A DNA stretch of 64,000 nucleotides from contig JAGTTD010000013.1 in assembly GCA_018398585.1 (NCBI GenBank), positions 4,746,492 to 4,810,491 on the forward strand, read 5' to 3'. Position 1 is the first letter of the stretch; the number at the start of each line of letters is the position of its first letter. The notes under the pieces are model-generated. The model saw nothing but the letters and a program-made list of their open reading frames with translations, ran no database searches and had not been told where the DNA came from. Shown here one piece after another: positions 1 to 12,300 of the stretch. The position numbers and the translations under genes were made by a program. The stretch comes from Simmondsia chinensis (taxonomy: Eukaryota > Streptophyta > Magnoliopsida > Caryophyllales > Simmondsiaceae).

Positions 1-344
1 AACAGTTGCATGGGGAGCTTTACTTAGCTACCAAGCACCATGATTTTCTCTCTCTTACCTAACTTGAAAACATTATTCATCAAATTTTTAATGTCACACC
101 TAAATTTTTTAAAATTTTTCAATGTCACATCTTAACGTGATAAGATTAATGTCCGTTAATTTTTCTTCGCTTTCCATTTAAAAAAAAAATTCAAAAATAT
201 ATAAATTATTTAATAAATATTTTAAATACAAATTGCGGTTTTGAAAATTATATTCTCCTTTTCCATAATGCTATGTTACCAAAAAACTAATAGATGTTAA
301 CGGTATTAGGTTAAGGTGTGACATTGAAAAATGGAACATTCACA

Positions 345-529
345 TGTCACATTGAAAATCTAGATTGTTTTCTGAAACCGTGCCTAAATTTTAATTGTTT
401 TTAGTAAAAAAACTCTATTTTGAATTATATGTCACATTGAAAAATTAGAAAATCTAGATTGTTTTCTAAAACCGCGCCTAAAATTTAGTTCCTTTTTAGT
501 AATAAAAAAAAAATCTATTTTGAATTATA
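345..529. repeat. Tandem duplication of an ~85-99 bp AT-rich unit
   Basis: Two adjacent units begin with TGTCACATTGAAAA (345 and 430) and end with CTATTTTGAATTATA. The second carries an extra ~14 bp. The rest of 1-1345 is AT-rich and shows no gene. Confidence 0.7.
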
Positions 530-1345
530 AGTAGTTTTCTTTCTATTATGATAAAAATATGGTTTTCAGTCTGTAATTTCTTTAAAAGAAAGGCAAAATA
601 TTGAATCTAAAGACTCATTCGTTATCACTTTGAATTTTGAATAAAATTAAAAAATACTCTGTAAAATTGGTTTTTGTCCCACTTTTATTGATTTTTTTGG
701 GCTCCGATTCTATGGATGCACTAAATTTTGTATCGAGAATTTTTTATCTAATTATTGAAAAAAATCTGTAAAATTAGTTTTCAATTTATAATTTCTACTT
801 ATAGTAAAAAATTAGACAACGGAAAGAAAAAAAAAATTGGAAAAAATAAGGGCGTCAACACAAAGCACAACAAAGACGAAAGTAATCTCTTTTTAGAGGA
901 GGCTTGTTTCCCTATTGTTGGAGCTTATCTATTATTTTGTAGCAATTTTCTCCTTTTTTTTAATAATTATAGAGAAAACTTTTAATACAAAACCCATGCA
1001 TCCACTAAAGAGGAGTCTGAAAAAGGCCACAAAAGCGAGAACAAAACAAGTGATTTTCTCCTAACAATTGTCATGAGTTTTTTCTCATATAAAACAACTT
1101 TGGACAAAACAAAAAATAATGGATCAATTTGAGTAAACTTATAAATACGAGAGATTATTTTGAATAAAAGAAATGATAAGAGATTTATTTTAAAGAAAGG
1201 AACAAAAAAAAACTCTACATAGTTAATCAAGAGAGTTTAGAAATGTTACAAAAATCTTTTAATCAAATAGTTGTTTTATATGCTAAAAAAATCTGAGTTT
1301 AACTTTTGACAAACAAAGTCGTATCATCTATGTCTCTCGGGATGC

Positions 1346-2439
1346 TAGAAATGGCAATGGATCGAATTTGGATCGGATTTGCTTCCCTTCAGATCTAACC
1401 CTGAAAAAATCCGACCAAACCCAAATTCAGGGGAAAAAAAAAAACCCATTTATTCTATAAAAATTCAACCAAAATTCAAATCCATCGGATGATTTAGATA
1501 CCCGACCCAAATTCATAACCTATTTAAACCCTAGAAAAGTTTAAATATTATAATTCTATTAGTAATATTTACAATAATAATGTAATAATTATCCCTTAAA
1601 ATTCAATATTTGCATTAATCGTTATGAGTGCCCCCCCCTTTTTTTTATTTTTATGGTAAGACCTCACCCACCTAAACCCACGGGAGAAGATGACCTTAGA
1701 CAGAGCTCGATAGAGATAGAGCTCGATGGAGAACTAACATAGGGTAAGCAGATGTAGCGGCCTCACACCGCTTCTTATTCTGCTAGACTTGTGTTCCTGG
1801 GCGTATAGACTTATTAGGGTGCACCTATCTACCTATCCGCGTACCTGTATACTATTTATATATTGTTTACTTGCTTATTTTGCTGCCTTGAGGGGGTATG
1901 GTTTTGCCTTGAAGTCTCCCCTAGGACGTTATGTTTTGTATTACTCACTTTATGCTATAATTTACTCCTATGCATTGATGCCCTATTGCTCAAAGGTTGC
2001 CATGATGCAATGACGACATGTCTCTCAGGTTGGGGGTCCTCGGAAGTAGCCTCTCTTCATGTTAACACCCTGAAGGGGGAAGGATGCGTACATCAAACCC
2101 CCTAGACCCCCACTTTTGCAGGAGCCATTGAGGCACTGGGATTGTTGTTGTTGTTGTTATGTGTTTTCTTTTTTTGATTTAATATGTATAATTATATTAA
2201 TATAAAATTAGACAATTATTTAAAAAATTCTTAATCAAAAATCCTTATATACTAAATATAATTTCAGGTTGGATTTATGTCAGGTCTGGGTTGGATTTCA
2301 TGCCATCCAAATCCAGCCATCCTAAAACCTATTTATCAATATTCAAATCCATTTAAAACTCATTTTTCAAATCCAAATTCATCATAATGGATCAGTTTGC
2401 ATGGATATCCAATGAATTCGAGTCCAATTGTCATTCCTA
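1346..2439. mobile_element. hAT-type MITE relative built of GGATTTGGAT-like words, interrupted by a LINE 3' end
   Basis: The left end reads TAGAAATGGCAATGGATCG. The inverse of the right end reads TAGGAATGACAATTGGACTC, so the termini are imperfect inverted repeats. Both arms are made of repeated ATCCAAATCC/GGATTTGGAT words. The same ends and words occur in the element at 32939-33531, which has a perfect 8-bp TSD. The flanking 8-mers here (1338-1345 and 2440-2447) match at only about half their positions, so the TSD is decayed and the call rests on similarity. Confidence 0.6.
1630..2156 (+). mobile_element. 3' end of an RTE-type LINE with (TTG)n tail, nested in the MITE
   Basis: From about 2020 the sequence carries the 3' tail shared by the SINEs and LINE of this window: a GGGGGTCCTCGG block, CACCCTGAAGGGGGAAGG, GCGTACATC, a C-rich stretch, GGAGCC..GAGGCACTGGG, then (TTG)n. 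The upstream ~390 bp (from ~1640) is not SINE head and probably comes from the LINE 3' UTR with a remnant of the terminal coding region. GTTATG occurs at both ends (1621 and 2156), a possible remnant of a TSD. The 5' limit is approximate. Confidence 0.6.
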
Positions 2440-2449
2440 TTGGATATCC

Positions 2450-3030
2450 ACTTTGTATTGGTGTCGAGCACTTTAATTATCACAAAAAAAAAGTCATATG
2501 ATCTGTCTAGAAAGTATATAATATAAAAATAAAATATATATTGATTTTTTTTTTTTAAATGTAAGTTTAAGATGACATATGAATTCAATCGAGATGGACG
2601 GACTTTCTTTACTAGTCAATATTAATGACCCAAAAATCATGCCTCATTATATAATTTGTGATTCAAATTGTTAATTACATTAAAATTATTACTTAGATAT
2701 ATGATATTTAACTGTTTATTATTTAAGTATTTTGATGTTTTAAAATATACAATATGGGGTATCTGAGCTTTAGAAATTTTATCGTTTAAGTATCCTTAAG
2801 TTTTAAAATTTTATCCATCATGTACCCCTTCTTCCGAAATTCGATAGATTTCGTTGAAAAATACTAAAATGAAATATGAGTCCAACAATATATAAATACA
2901 TCCATTAAAATTTTTTTTTTCCAAAAAGAGTATACGATGCATGATTTCAGCAATATATAGATAGTTTAAATTAAAATTTAATGAATTTTTATTGTAGTTT
3001 ATTGAATTTTTGCTGAAAACATCAATATAG

Positions 3031-3073
<43 letters not shown>

Positions 3074-3616
3074 AATTGTTTATTTTTTTTATAATAAGAA
3101 GAATATAGAGAGAGTCTTTACAATAAAAATGAAGCAAAAGAAAGAGATAAAATGATATCTCGAGAAGAAAAAACTAGAAGCTGGAAACGGAATATGGGCA
3201 AAGTAAAGCAATGCGCCCCTGGCTTTGCCCATGGTTCGCAATTGAGCTGAGATTCCTACTAAGAAGGAAATTTAAGAAGCATAGGGAAGGGCAATCAAGA
3301 ACAGGAATCAATCTGTGAAGATGGTAGATTGGTCCTTGTTTCATATCGTTCAATATATTAATGTAATTATGTACTACATTAATATTTGGTTCCCGCTAAA
3401 TTTATTTGAGTCAGGTAGAGTAATTCTTTTTCTGAATTGAAACTCAATGTCTCCTAAGAACATAGCCTAGTAGCGGAGTTCTTCGTCTACTACCAATGGT
3501 GCAACTTTGGTCCAATCCCTAAAAGATCATAGTGGATCCCCTTTAAGGGGAATTTATAGGGTATATATCCTCTCCTCCAATAAAGGCACTACCACTGTAA
3601 AGAACCAAAAAAAGGA
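2450..3616. other. Intergenic, AT-rich, no gene recognised
   Basis: Contains a (TA)n microsatellite at 3034-3067 and a segment at 2750-2860 resembling the arms of the fold-back repeat at 3622-4069 (GGTATCTGAGCTTTAGAA, TTATCGTTTAAGTATCC). No credible coding exon is seen. Confidence 0.5.
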
Positions 3617-3621
3617 TAAAA

Positions 3622-4069
3622 TTTATCACTTAGGTATCTATGAGGTTTAAGAAATATCTTAATGTTTCAATATATATAATGAGATCCCTAAGTTTTACAA
3701 GTTTTATCACCCAAATACCTTGAAGTTTAAGAATTTTATCAATCAGTTATCATTTATCGAAATTCAGTAGATTTTTAATAAAAATTGTTGATTTAGAACA
3801 TAAAGTCAAATATATACAGATGTCATCTATCCTAATCTTATGTTTTTTTTTTTAATCAAAAAATACTAACATGATAATTATTTTGGTGATATATGAATAA
3901 CTTTTGTCAGAATCCATCTAATTTTTTCAAAAGTTAAAATTCACTAATTTCAACGTAGAGTAGCTAGGTGATTAACCGTTCAAACCTCATGATAGCTTAT
4001 TTTATATATTGAAATATTATAGTACTTAAATGATAAATGCTCAAAAATTTAGAGTATCTAAGTGATAAC
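3622..4069. mobile_element. Fold-back MITE candidate
   Basis: The terminal motif TTATCACTTAGGTATCT (3623-3639) reappears inverted as AGTATCTAAGTGATAA (4053-4068). Inner segments about plant-type 'TTTCAATATATA' and 'GGTTTAA' also pair between arms. No TSD could be fixed, so the superfamily is unknown. Confidence 0.45.
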
Positions 4070-4089
4070 TTTCCCATTGTTATGCTCAA

Positions 4090-4450
4090 TACTTGGCTCG
4101 ACTGGCCTCATTAGTCTAATCAAGCCAGCTGGATACTAGATTGAATAATTTTAGGCCAAAACGAGCCATTGTGGATTAGGATTGTCATTCAACAAGCTAT
4201 TTGAGTTACTAACAAGTCATTATCAATCCATAATCCAAGTAACAACAAATAATTGGTAAATCCTTCATGAAACAATGATGAGTTGTGAACGAGCCCTTAA
4301 CGCAAACAGAAAAAAGTTTTCCCAATTTTGATAAATCAAAAATCCATGTTTAAACTTAGCTCATTAAACTTATCACTCGTACTCAACTTAGCTTTACTTG
4401 CCTAGGGCTCACAAAGCAAACAAACGAGTTCATCGATTTTGAACCCGAAT
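4090..4450. repeat. Decayed repeat rich in GGCTC/GAGCC/GAGTT words
   Basis: The spaced words (TTGGCTCGACTGGCC, AACGAGCC, ACGAGCCC, AACGAGTT) recall the GAGCC-built MITE at 43992-44498, but no termini or TSD are visible. It is probably an old copy of the same type. Confidence 0.3.
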
Positions 4451-4864
4451 AGTTTATAATATTATACCATTATAGAAGAGACAAGAGGAGAGAGAAAGAG
4501 AGTCATTGGTAACTATAAAAACTGCCCATCATCAGCATTTCCATGAAAAGAACAAGCCAATTGAATAAGCAGAAAAAAAAAAAAAAAAAATCAGACAAAA
4601 GTGGAATGGAAAATAGCCCCCACCAAAAAAATGTTAAAAAAGGAGAAGCAACTAGGAAATTGAGCTGTGCCCCAACACAAAAATCCAAATACTATTTATC
4701 CGGTTTTTTAACGGGTGCCCATACAATAGTTACTTTTGACATAATTATCTGTTTCCTACAAATTTTCGACAATCGGAAACAGATGCTCACTTTTAAAAAA
4801 ATGCTAATTATTAACGAGCACTGTCATGGGTACCCGTTAGAAAAACCGAGTTAGAAAAACAGAA

Positions 4865-5728
4865 TTAAATAGCCACCCAGTAAGGCTCCCAATTGATTAG
4901 CCTTCTACAATTCCCACGTCCCCCTTCTTTGCACCTGCTTGGCCTTTGAAACTCTTCCATTCCAATTTTAACCCCAATAGCCTTTGTAATTCCATCTATG
5001 TCCTCACTCATTTTCACTACATCTTCCTCCTCTTCTTCAATAATCTCCTCATTGTCACATTTATCACATTCAATATCATAAGAATCTTCTTGGTTTTCTT
5101 CTTCTTCTTCTTCGTCTTGCTCGGTCTCCGAGGCATATTCATTACAGAACGATAAACGTAACCGACCTTCGGTTCTTTCAGCTTGGATGTAAGAATAATT
5201 CCTACGGGGACCAGCAACTGCTTCCATTACTAGGCGACCGTTCTCACGGTGAGGCCTTACATGGATAGGATTTGACCCACTTAATGTACTTAATGGGGGT
5301 GGAAAATTTTGACTTTCTTTCTTCTTTGACTCGAACTTTTGGTTCAGTTTCATACCGTGCTTGGAAAATTTATCCTCGGAATCCAATGAAGGGGATGAAA
5401 AGATACTATCTTCAATGATGTCAGTACCGGTTTCGCTACCGAGATTCTCAGTGCACATTTCAAGGCTCTTTTCGCTGAGGACCGACGTGGTTCGCTTGAA
5501 TAGAGGGTGCACATACTTGGGCTCTTCCTCCATTGTAACCCTGCAACGATTCGAGCCGCGTGTGAGTTCTTCAATGGGGCTCCAGCAATTTAAAGTGTTT
5601 GAATTGGGGGGTTTTTGAGTCATTGGAAACTGAAGTTTTGGTGAACTTAGTTTGAGACTTAGAGACCTAGATCCAGAACATTGAGTCTCATGACAAGACT
5701 GTAATTCTTGGTAAACAATAGTTGACAT
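4865..5728 (-). CDS. FANTASTIC FOUR (FAF) family protein, single exon
   Basis: This intronless ORF encodes 287 residues. The motif CTENLGSETGTDI (residues 92-104) and the FAF domain (about 141-194) are the family hallmarks. The FAF domain begins FPPPLSTLSG, carries HVRPHRENGRLVMEAV, and ends in an AERTEGRLRLSF-type segment. An acidic stretch (201-237, mostly Glu/Asp) follows, as in family members. FAF proteins are small plant-specific regulators of shoot meristem size that act through the WUSCHEL/CLAVATA pathway; that role is family knowledge, not shown here. The length is near that of Arabidopsis FAF1-4 and the gene structure (one exon) agrees. The start is the first ATG of the open frame. 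Upstream (5820-5840) is a CT-rich leader on the coding strand. FAF-like chloroplastic relatives are an alternative, but the FAF domain fits the core group better. Confidence 0.85.
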   Translation of the reverse strand: MSTIVYQELQSCHETQCSGSRSLSLKLSSPKLQFPMTQKPPNSNTLNCWSPIEELTRGSNRCRVTMEEEPKYVHPLFKRTTSVLSEKSLEMCTENLGSETGTDIIEDSIFSSPSLDSEDKFSKHGMKLNQKFESKKKESQNFPPPLSTLSGSNPIHVRPHRENGRLVMEAVAGPRRNYSYIQAERTEGRLRLSFCNEYASETEQDEEEEEENQEDSYDIECDKCDNEEIIEEEEEDVVKMSEDIDGITKAIGVKIGMEEFQRPSRCKEGGRGNCRRLINWEPYWVAI

Positions 5729-6094
5729 ATTATATAGTTGATATGTGAATTATGTCAAGATTTAGAGTGGGATTTTGGGGTTTGAATGAAGATTTTTTTG
5801 GGGTTATTTTTGGTTATGTAAGGAGAGAGAGAGAGGAGAGGAATGAACGCAGGGATAAGTAAGGAAGGAGGTTGCATATTTGTAGTCACAAAAAGCACAT
5901 ATAAAGGTAGACAAACGTAGGAGAGAGAAAGTAGGGAAAAAAAAAAAAAAAGAAACGAGAAAGGAGAGGTATGCAGAGTAGAAGCAGCTTTTTACACCAC
6001 TTGAATTATACAATATTTCTTCTGCCACACACCCAGACACAAGAAAATTAACCTAAGTGACTTAGAATCAACATAGGAAAAATGGAGGCCCTCA

Positions 6095-6392
6095 TTTGAT
6101 TACTAGGAAGTACACGTAAAAAATCAAAATTCAAAAAAATGGGTTTTTTCTCTCTTATTTGATTAACAAGGAATTGACAAAATTTAGGAAGAGTAATTTT
6201 CATTTCTTTTAAAACGCAAGAATCTCAATTAAGTTTCAATTCCTTTGGCTTTAACTAGTATCCCCTAAGAAGTTGTATTTCTTATCATGACAACCAAATA
6301 CTTTATACCTATTTCTTAAAAAGTTGACATAAGATTTTAATTTCTAAAAGATACAATTTTCTCATAGAAACCTAATTCCTGTAGTAATCAAA
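6095..6392. mobile_element. MITE with 11-bp terminal inverted repeats
   Basis: TTTGATTACTA at 6095-6105 is perfectly inverted at 6382-6392 (TAGTAATCAAA). An inner block with GACAACCAAATACTTTATAC and AAGTTGAC is shared with the element in KAPP intron 1 at about 45395-45650, so this is a dispersed family. No clear TSD was found. It lies ~370 bp upstream of the FAF start codon. Confidence 0.6.
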
Positions 6393-6482
6393 AAAGGCAA
6401 GAGAATATGCTGGTGATATTTCAAATTCTGATAAAGAATCAGCAAAAGTATCTAAATACCTCTTGTAAGTAAACATGGTTGG

Positions 6483-6513
<31 letters not shown>

Positions 6514-8416
6514 AAGAAAAAAGAGGGGTATTTTTTTGGGTTACTGGGGGCAGTAAAAAATGCAGGAGATAAAACAAAGGTGCAGAAAATAATCAAACCA
6601 AATATTTATTGATTTTGATGTTCCAATCTTTCCTTTTTATTTCCGCTTTGCTTTAAACATTTCTCTCAGCTCTCACACTCATCTTCTCTCTCTCCCTCAC
6701 TAATTTATTCAACCACATGCCTAAATCCCATGTACAGAGTCAAAACCAAAGTGGATCCCATCAATAAGTAAAGAATAATCAGTCAACATTCTTTGAAATT
6801 TCTAGGAAAATGAAGTCACAGAAATAATGCGGATAATGCATAACCTTAATATATGTCGGTTATATGACTTATTCATGAAATATGATGCTTGAAGATATTA
6901 ACCCGTTAGAATAATACAATTGACAGCAAAAGACAGTAAATGAGTACTAATACCAAACAAGGATGTTTAGAAAGTAGATACTGTGAACCTGTTTATCAAT
7001 AAAAAATTAAAAAAAAAAAAAACTTTTGCCACAGTTTGGGCAGCATGAAAATGACAGTATTATGAATTCAGATAAAGAGCACTTCCTATACAGTAGAACA
7101 TAGAATAAATTTAAATGAATCATGTGTAAATAAAAGGAATCATGTTGTGGATTCTACTTGATATGACTTGTGCTAACTAGATAAAATGCTACTGCCATGG
7201 ATCAAATCACGGTTTACAGTTCAGTTGTGAGTGGTGTTTCACTTAGGTTAAATAACAGGTTGCGACAATTACTTAGGGTAATAATCAAATAATCACATGT
7301 CCATTCACTTTCTACACCCTTTTTGATAGCTTTAATATTTGAACATATTTTTATAATATAGTAACAAAGAATACAATTAAGGGTCTTTTAAATAAAATCA
7401 TCAGCGAAAGTGATTACTTCTCACTGAACCACAATGATTTTCTCATTTTTCAAAAAACTGCTCGATATGATCTACATTCTTTTAATCAACCACCATTCGT
7501 TGCCGTTAGCATTTAACTAACGAATCGTATGTTATGCACATGAATTTTGAGGGTGGAAAAGTTGAGTTCAACGACAAAAATGCACGGTAATTAAGAAGTG
7601 GAGATACATGGATTCAAGCTCGAGTCATGAAGAAAAGTAATCTTAACTTATACCATTTTCACAACTATTGCTCAAAGCTATTCTTTAGCCCAAATAGTTA
7701 CATATGTTTTGCGTTTAATGATTCAGGTGCACAACACATGAACTTTTTGGATAGATTGCTAGCTACATCAACCGAAGTTGATTGATTGAAAAAAAATAGA
7801 TTATAATAGATAATTTTCTTTAAAAATGTAAGAGGTTGTAGTGGTAAAGTAAAACTTGATTTTAAGGTGTTTCACGTAAACGACTCTAAAACACATATAT
7901 GTGCATTATAGACGCCATTATAATAGCATCGTTACAGAACGACAAATTACGTACAGCTTAAACAAAATGAATTATACAAAATCCATTATTTTAAGTAAGG
8001 GCCTTAGTTTAATTGCATAATTAATACATTTTAAAATTGAAGCCATGCTTCCTTGTTTAACATTAATTAATTCATTCTGATGTTTCACAACGCGCTCTAG
8101 CTCAGCACCCACTTGAATTGTTTAGTATCACAGTCAAGAACCATTTTCACTTGTATAAGCGACAAGATGCTGACGTTGTTTTGGCATGAACAACTTTCAT
8201 TTTTGCATTTTGAATATCTAGGCGATGGCCATCTACCAAGAAATTGAATTTTTTAAATAACAGAGCAACTACGGAAATAATCAAATAAATTTGGCCAACT
8301 CTCTCCCCACCTGCAGGAAGTATAAAAAACAAAGACAAGAGGGGGATGAGGAAGAGGAAGCTCATAGCCGCATCGCAAAGGACTAAGCTCTCCCTCTCAC
8401 CCCATCTACTTTTTTT
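6393..8416. other. Intergenic, no gene recognised
   Basis: AT-rich DNA with a poly-T run at about 6481-6507. The short open frames here lack codon bias and recognisable motifs. Confidence 0.5.
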
Positions 8417-9305
8417 TGTTAAAAGTAAGAACTCCTTAGTAAGTTAAAATGTGAATCTTGTGTATATTTTTGATATATTGAGAATATAGCGCGTGCCTTT
8501 TTGGCAAAATATATGTGGATCTCATGTATGCTAACTCCGTAGGTCAGGCCTAGTGAAATTTAACATGGTACCAGAGCGTGTTGATGATTCCGATCTCTTG
8601 TTTGTCGCAATTTGTCCTCGTAAAGAGGGGTGCATTTGAATTTGTTGCACCGAGGGCCTCTCCAATGTTGAATCCAATTAGATCGGAGAAGGCTAGTGCG
8701 TTTGTCATAGACTAACATGTGAGGGGGAGTGTTAAGAGTAAGAACTCTACATGTGAGTTAAAATGTGAATCCCACGTAAGAGAGGTGAGAGTAAATGGAT
8801 CAATTTATAAGACTAGTGGGTTAGTCTAACTATTGCCAATTGGTTTTAGGATAGAACCCCACTTGGACTTATATGTGGATCTTATGTGTGCCAATTCCGT
8901 GGGTCGGGCCTAAGAAAGACCCAGTGAAATCTAATATGGTATCAGAGCGGGTTGATGACTCAATCTCTTGTTTGTCGCATTTGTTCTCATAAAGAGGGGT
9001 ACATTTGAATTTGTTGCACCAACGGCCTCTTCAATGTTGAAACCAATTAGATCGGAGAGGGCTAGTGCGTTTGTTATAGACTCACATGTGAGGAGGAGTG
9101 TTAAGAGTACGAACTCTACATGTAAGTTAAAATGTAAATCCCACATAAGAGAAGTGAGAGTAAAGGGATCAATTTATAAGACCAGTGGGTTACTCCACCT
9201 ATTGCCAATTGGTTTTAGGATGGAACCCCGTTTGGGCTTATATGTGGATCTTATGTGTGCCAACTCCGTTGGTCGGGCCTAGAAAAGACTCAGTGAAATT
9301 TAACA
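8417..9305 (+). mobile_element. Tandem TRIM retroelement with three LTRs
   Basis: Three LTR copies run TG...CA: 8417-8565 (149 bp, diverged), 8730-8936 (207 bp) and 9099-9305 (207 bp). The first two are followed directly by a primer-binding site complementary to initiator tRNA-Met (TGGTACCAGAGC at 8566-8577, TGGTATCAGAGC at 8937-8948). Each internal segment (~160 bp) has no coding capacity and ends in a purine tract (GTGAGGGGGAG before 8730, GAGGAGGAG before 9099). This is the organisation of a terminal-repeat retrotransposon in miniature that has become LTR-int-LTR-int-LTR. The flanking 5-mers are in a T-run and do not give a convincing TSD. Confidence 0.85.
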
Positions 9306-12300
9306 CTTTTACCCATGGAATCAAATCACAGTTCGTAATTACGTGACAGGTAACGGATCACTGCAATGGGTATTTTAATGGAATATAACTACAAGTAGCT
9401 TTTAAGGACAAATACACTGCTGCTAGTTTATTATGAGAAAGATTTGGGAAGACTGGAGCACTTTCTTTGCTAGCTTTACATATTTGTATTCTGTTCTTCA
9501 CTAAGCGCATCTTGTTCTTTTATACATGCTCCTATCTTAACTCCACTTATATTGTTATCAATAAGTAAGTAGCTTCTAAACCTTATACTCACAAAAATTT
9601 AAATAAATGTCAAACATTCATTTTCATACTTACATCTATAAATATAATTTAATAAACAAAATAGAATATGTATGCCCATGGTAGGCAAAATACCAAGAGT
9701 TTGCTTTGATTTCGATGCCAAATGATAGATCTAAGAGAAAATGAGAAGAGAAGAGAGAAAAAGAAACAATAGAACACAAAGATACACGTTGAAAACCCTC
9801 AAATTGAAAGAAAAATCACGCATGGATATAGAAAGCTCCCACTATAAGACCGATATAAAGGATACAAGCAACAACGGAGCAAAAACCCTACAACATATAT
9901 ATATATATATGAGTGCAATATCAAACTCTAGGTGAGATGGGTAACACTGGGCTAACCAAAAATAAGATCCATATATCGGCTACCATCATAGACCTTCATT
10001 TTCAAATCAGTTTAAAAATTCGAGACACATTACAACGAATACCATTACATAATAGCCAGCTCATAATCCTTTTTGTAACAATCATCATATTACATTACAC
10101 ATTCAACCCCCCACCCCCCAAAAGAGAGTATTAAAGAATCTAAGAGTTAAAGCACAGGCAGAATGACATGGAGAACTTAACCCATTCACTAGCACCAACT
10201 ACACCACTTTCACAAGGCCATGTGGCCATGTGGAGGACAAGTGACCTACCCTAATTGTTAAAGTACTCAAACCCCTACAGACTAGTGCTGCTACTTGTTG
10301 GATTTTCATTGCTAGTAACAGCCTTTAGTTTCCAAGAGTAGAAACTGCACGTACTTTTTAACCATTTGAGCCATTCAAAAGCAGATTGCCGTACACAAAT
10401 CATCCCAGGTAATCTGTACTAATATAAAAACATTCTTCTTGGTGGCCCTTGAGAGCTTGAATACGTGTTCACCCTTTATTTTTCCTTTCTTTGTTGGTGC
10501 CAAAAGATAAACCTTTAGATCTAATTCTATGAAAGTGTGTGGAGGGGACCAAGACGACCAACAAGCAGTTCCAGTTGGGTTCTAGAATGCATTTCCTAGA
10601 AAAGGAATCTGCCAGTACTATATGCAATGTTTATTTGCATCCTCCCTGATGTAGGATGAGTAACTGAAGAGTTCATGGAGCAATTGAACCGTAAAAAATC
10701 CACACGGATTGGTCGGGAACACTGATACACAATTGCTACTTACAATAGCCATAAATTTGTTATCTGTAAGTAGTTACGAGGCCAATTACATATCCAGATG
10801 AAGCTCTAGGAACTATGCAGCACTAGCTGCTTTGCCGCTAGCACTACCTATTTTCCCCAGGTTAGGCCTCTAGATGTTTTGGACCACTTTTGCATTTTGT
10901 GGATAGTGTAGTGGCATTTTTGTCATTTAGCAATTTAAGGTTTTTGTTAGTTTTCTTATAAGTACTCCTTATGGCTGTTGTTCTGCCCCATTTTCAAGAT
11001 TTCTGAATAGCAAAACCCTAACATTTCTCTCTCTTTTTGGGTGGATTCCAAGTTGTTCTCAATCTTGACCTGTTCCATTGCGAGTTTTACACTTCTATTT
11101 TGCATCACTACGAGCACACACTGTGAATTTGGATAAAAGTTTGGAGTGACCCTGATGGTCGCAACCGTGTTTCTGAAGTAGAGTGTTGTGAATGATACAT
11201 AACCAGTTGTAGCAATCACAATGGATTTTCAAGGGAATTATAAGTTAATTTTTAAGTCTTACATTTGCAAAAATTGAATGAACAACCATGCCATCATTAT
11301 TTTTTTAAGCCCCTTTGGTGTTGTTTTAATAAAAAGAAGTAATTATGAAAATACTTTAGGTAAATATAATACAAGATTTATGCAATATAAAACCGTTACA
11401 AAAGTACCATTAGATACCAATGAATTAGGTAACAATTAGTTCAAAATTCGTTATGCAAAGCCTTTTGTTGATTTTTCAAAGCAGGAATGACTTAATGGCA
11501 AGGACTCTCATGCTAAATTAAGAAAGGGCACTCAACTCCAATTAATTATACATTAGTATCCAGCTTCTGTTCTTAAGCTTCTAGGCTTACATTTCATGTT
11601 CATTATGAACGTAAGAGAATAATTAAATCAAGCATTCACAAAGAATTCACATTATTATTAAGCCAAAATTTTCAGTACTAGAGAACTATAGAGGAAAATA
11701 AGCCACTCACAGTTACATACAAAGTGGTACCTCAAGGATCCCAAATTTTACCCTGCTAATATCAAGCTAACCACATATCCAAAACAAAGCCAATAAACTC
11801 AATTATGAATTAAAAGAATGTAAATAAATGATAAAATTTCCTCGTCAGTTAGTTGGGAAAATTGATTGTGTCGACGCCACATGTCAAACAACAGTTGACA
11901 GGTACTTCCAGATGCTCTCTGATGTCATGGGAGACTTCGTAAGTAATGTAAACTAAACTTGTTCTTAAACTCACAACTATATCTTTTTTCATGATTATTT
12001 CGTATACAAGGATGAGGCCAAGCAAATTGTACGGACCATGAACAAGACTTGCACAATCCCAAAAGTTGAAAGGGACAGTAGGGAAAAGTAACTAAACTTG
12101 TTGAAATAGCATTAGTTGATTTGTAAAGGGATTGGAGTGCTTTATGTTATTAGTTTATGCTTTTTTATTGTTGTATTTTGTAATTTTGAGGACATCTTAT
12201 CCTTATATCTTTATACATTTTGTCTCTTTTAATATTATTTCTTTTTTCCGATAAAAATTAATCCCTACACCCAACATAAACATTTGGGTAGGGATGAAGG

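Noticed and set aside
4543..4854. 103-codon Lys-rich frame upstream of the FAF 3' end
   Set aside because: Starts in a poly-A run, has no domain and no codon bias; likely spurious.
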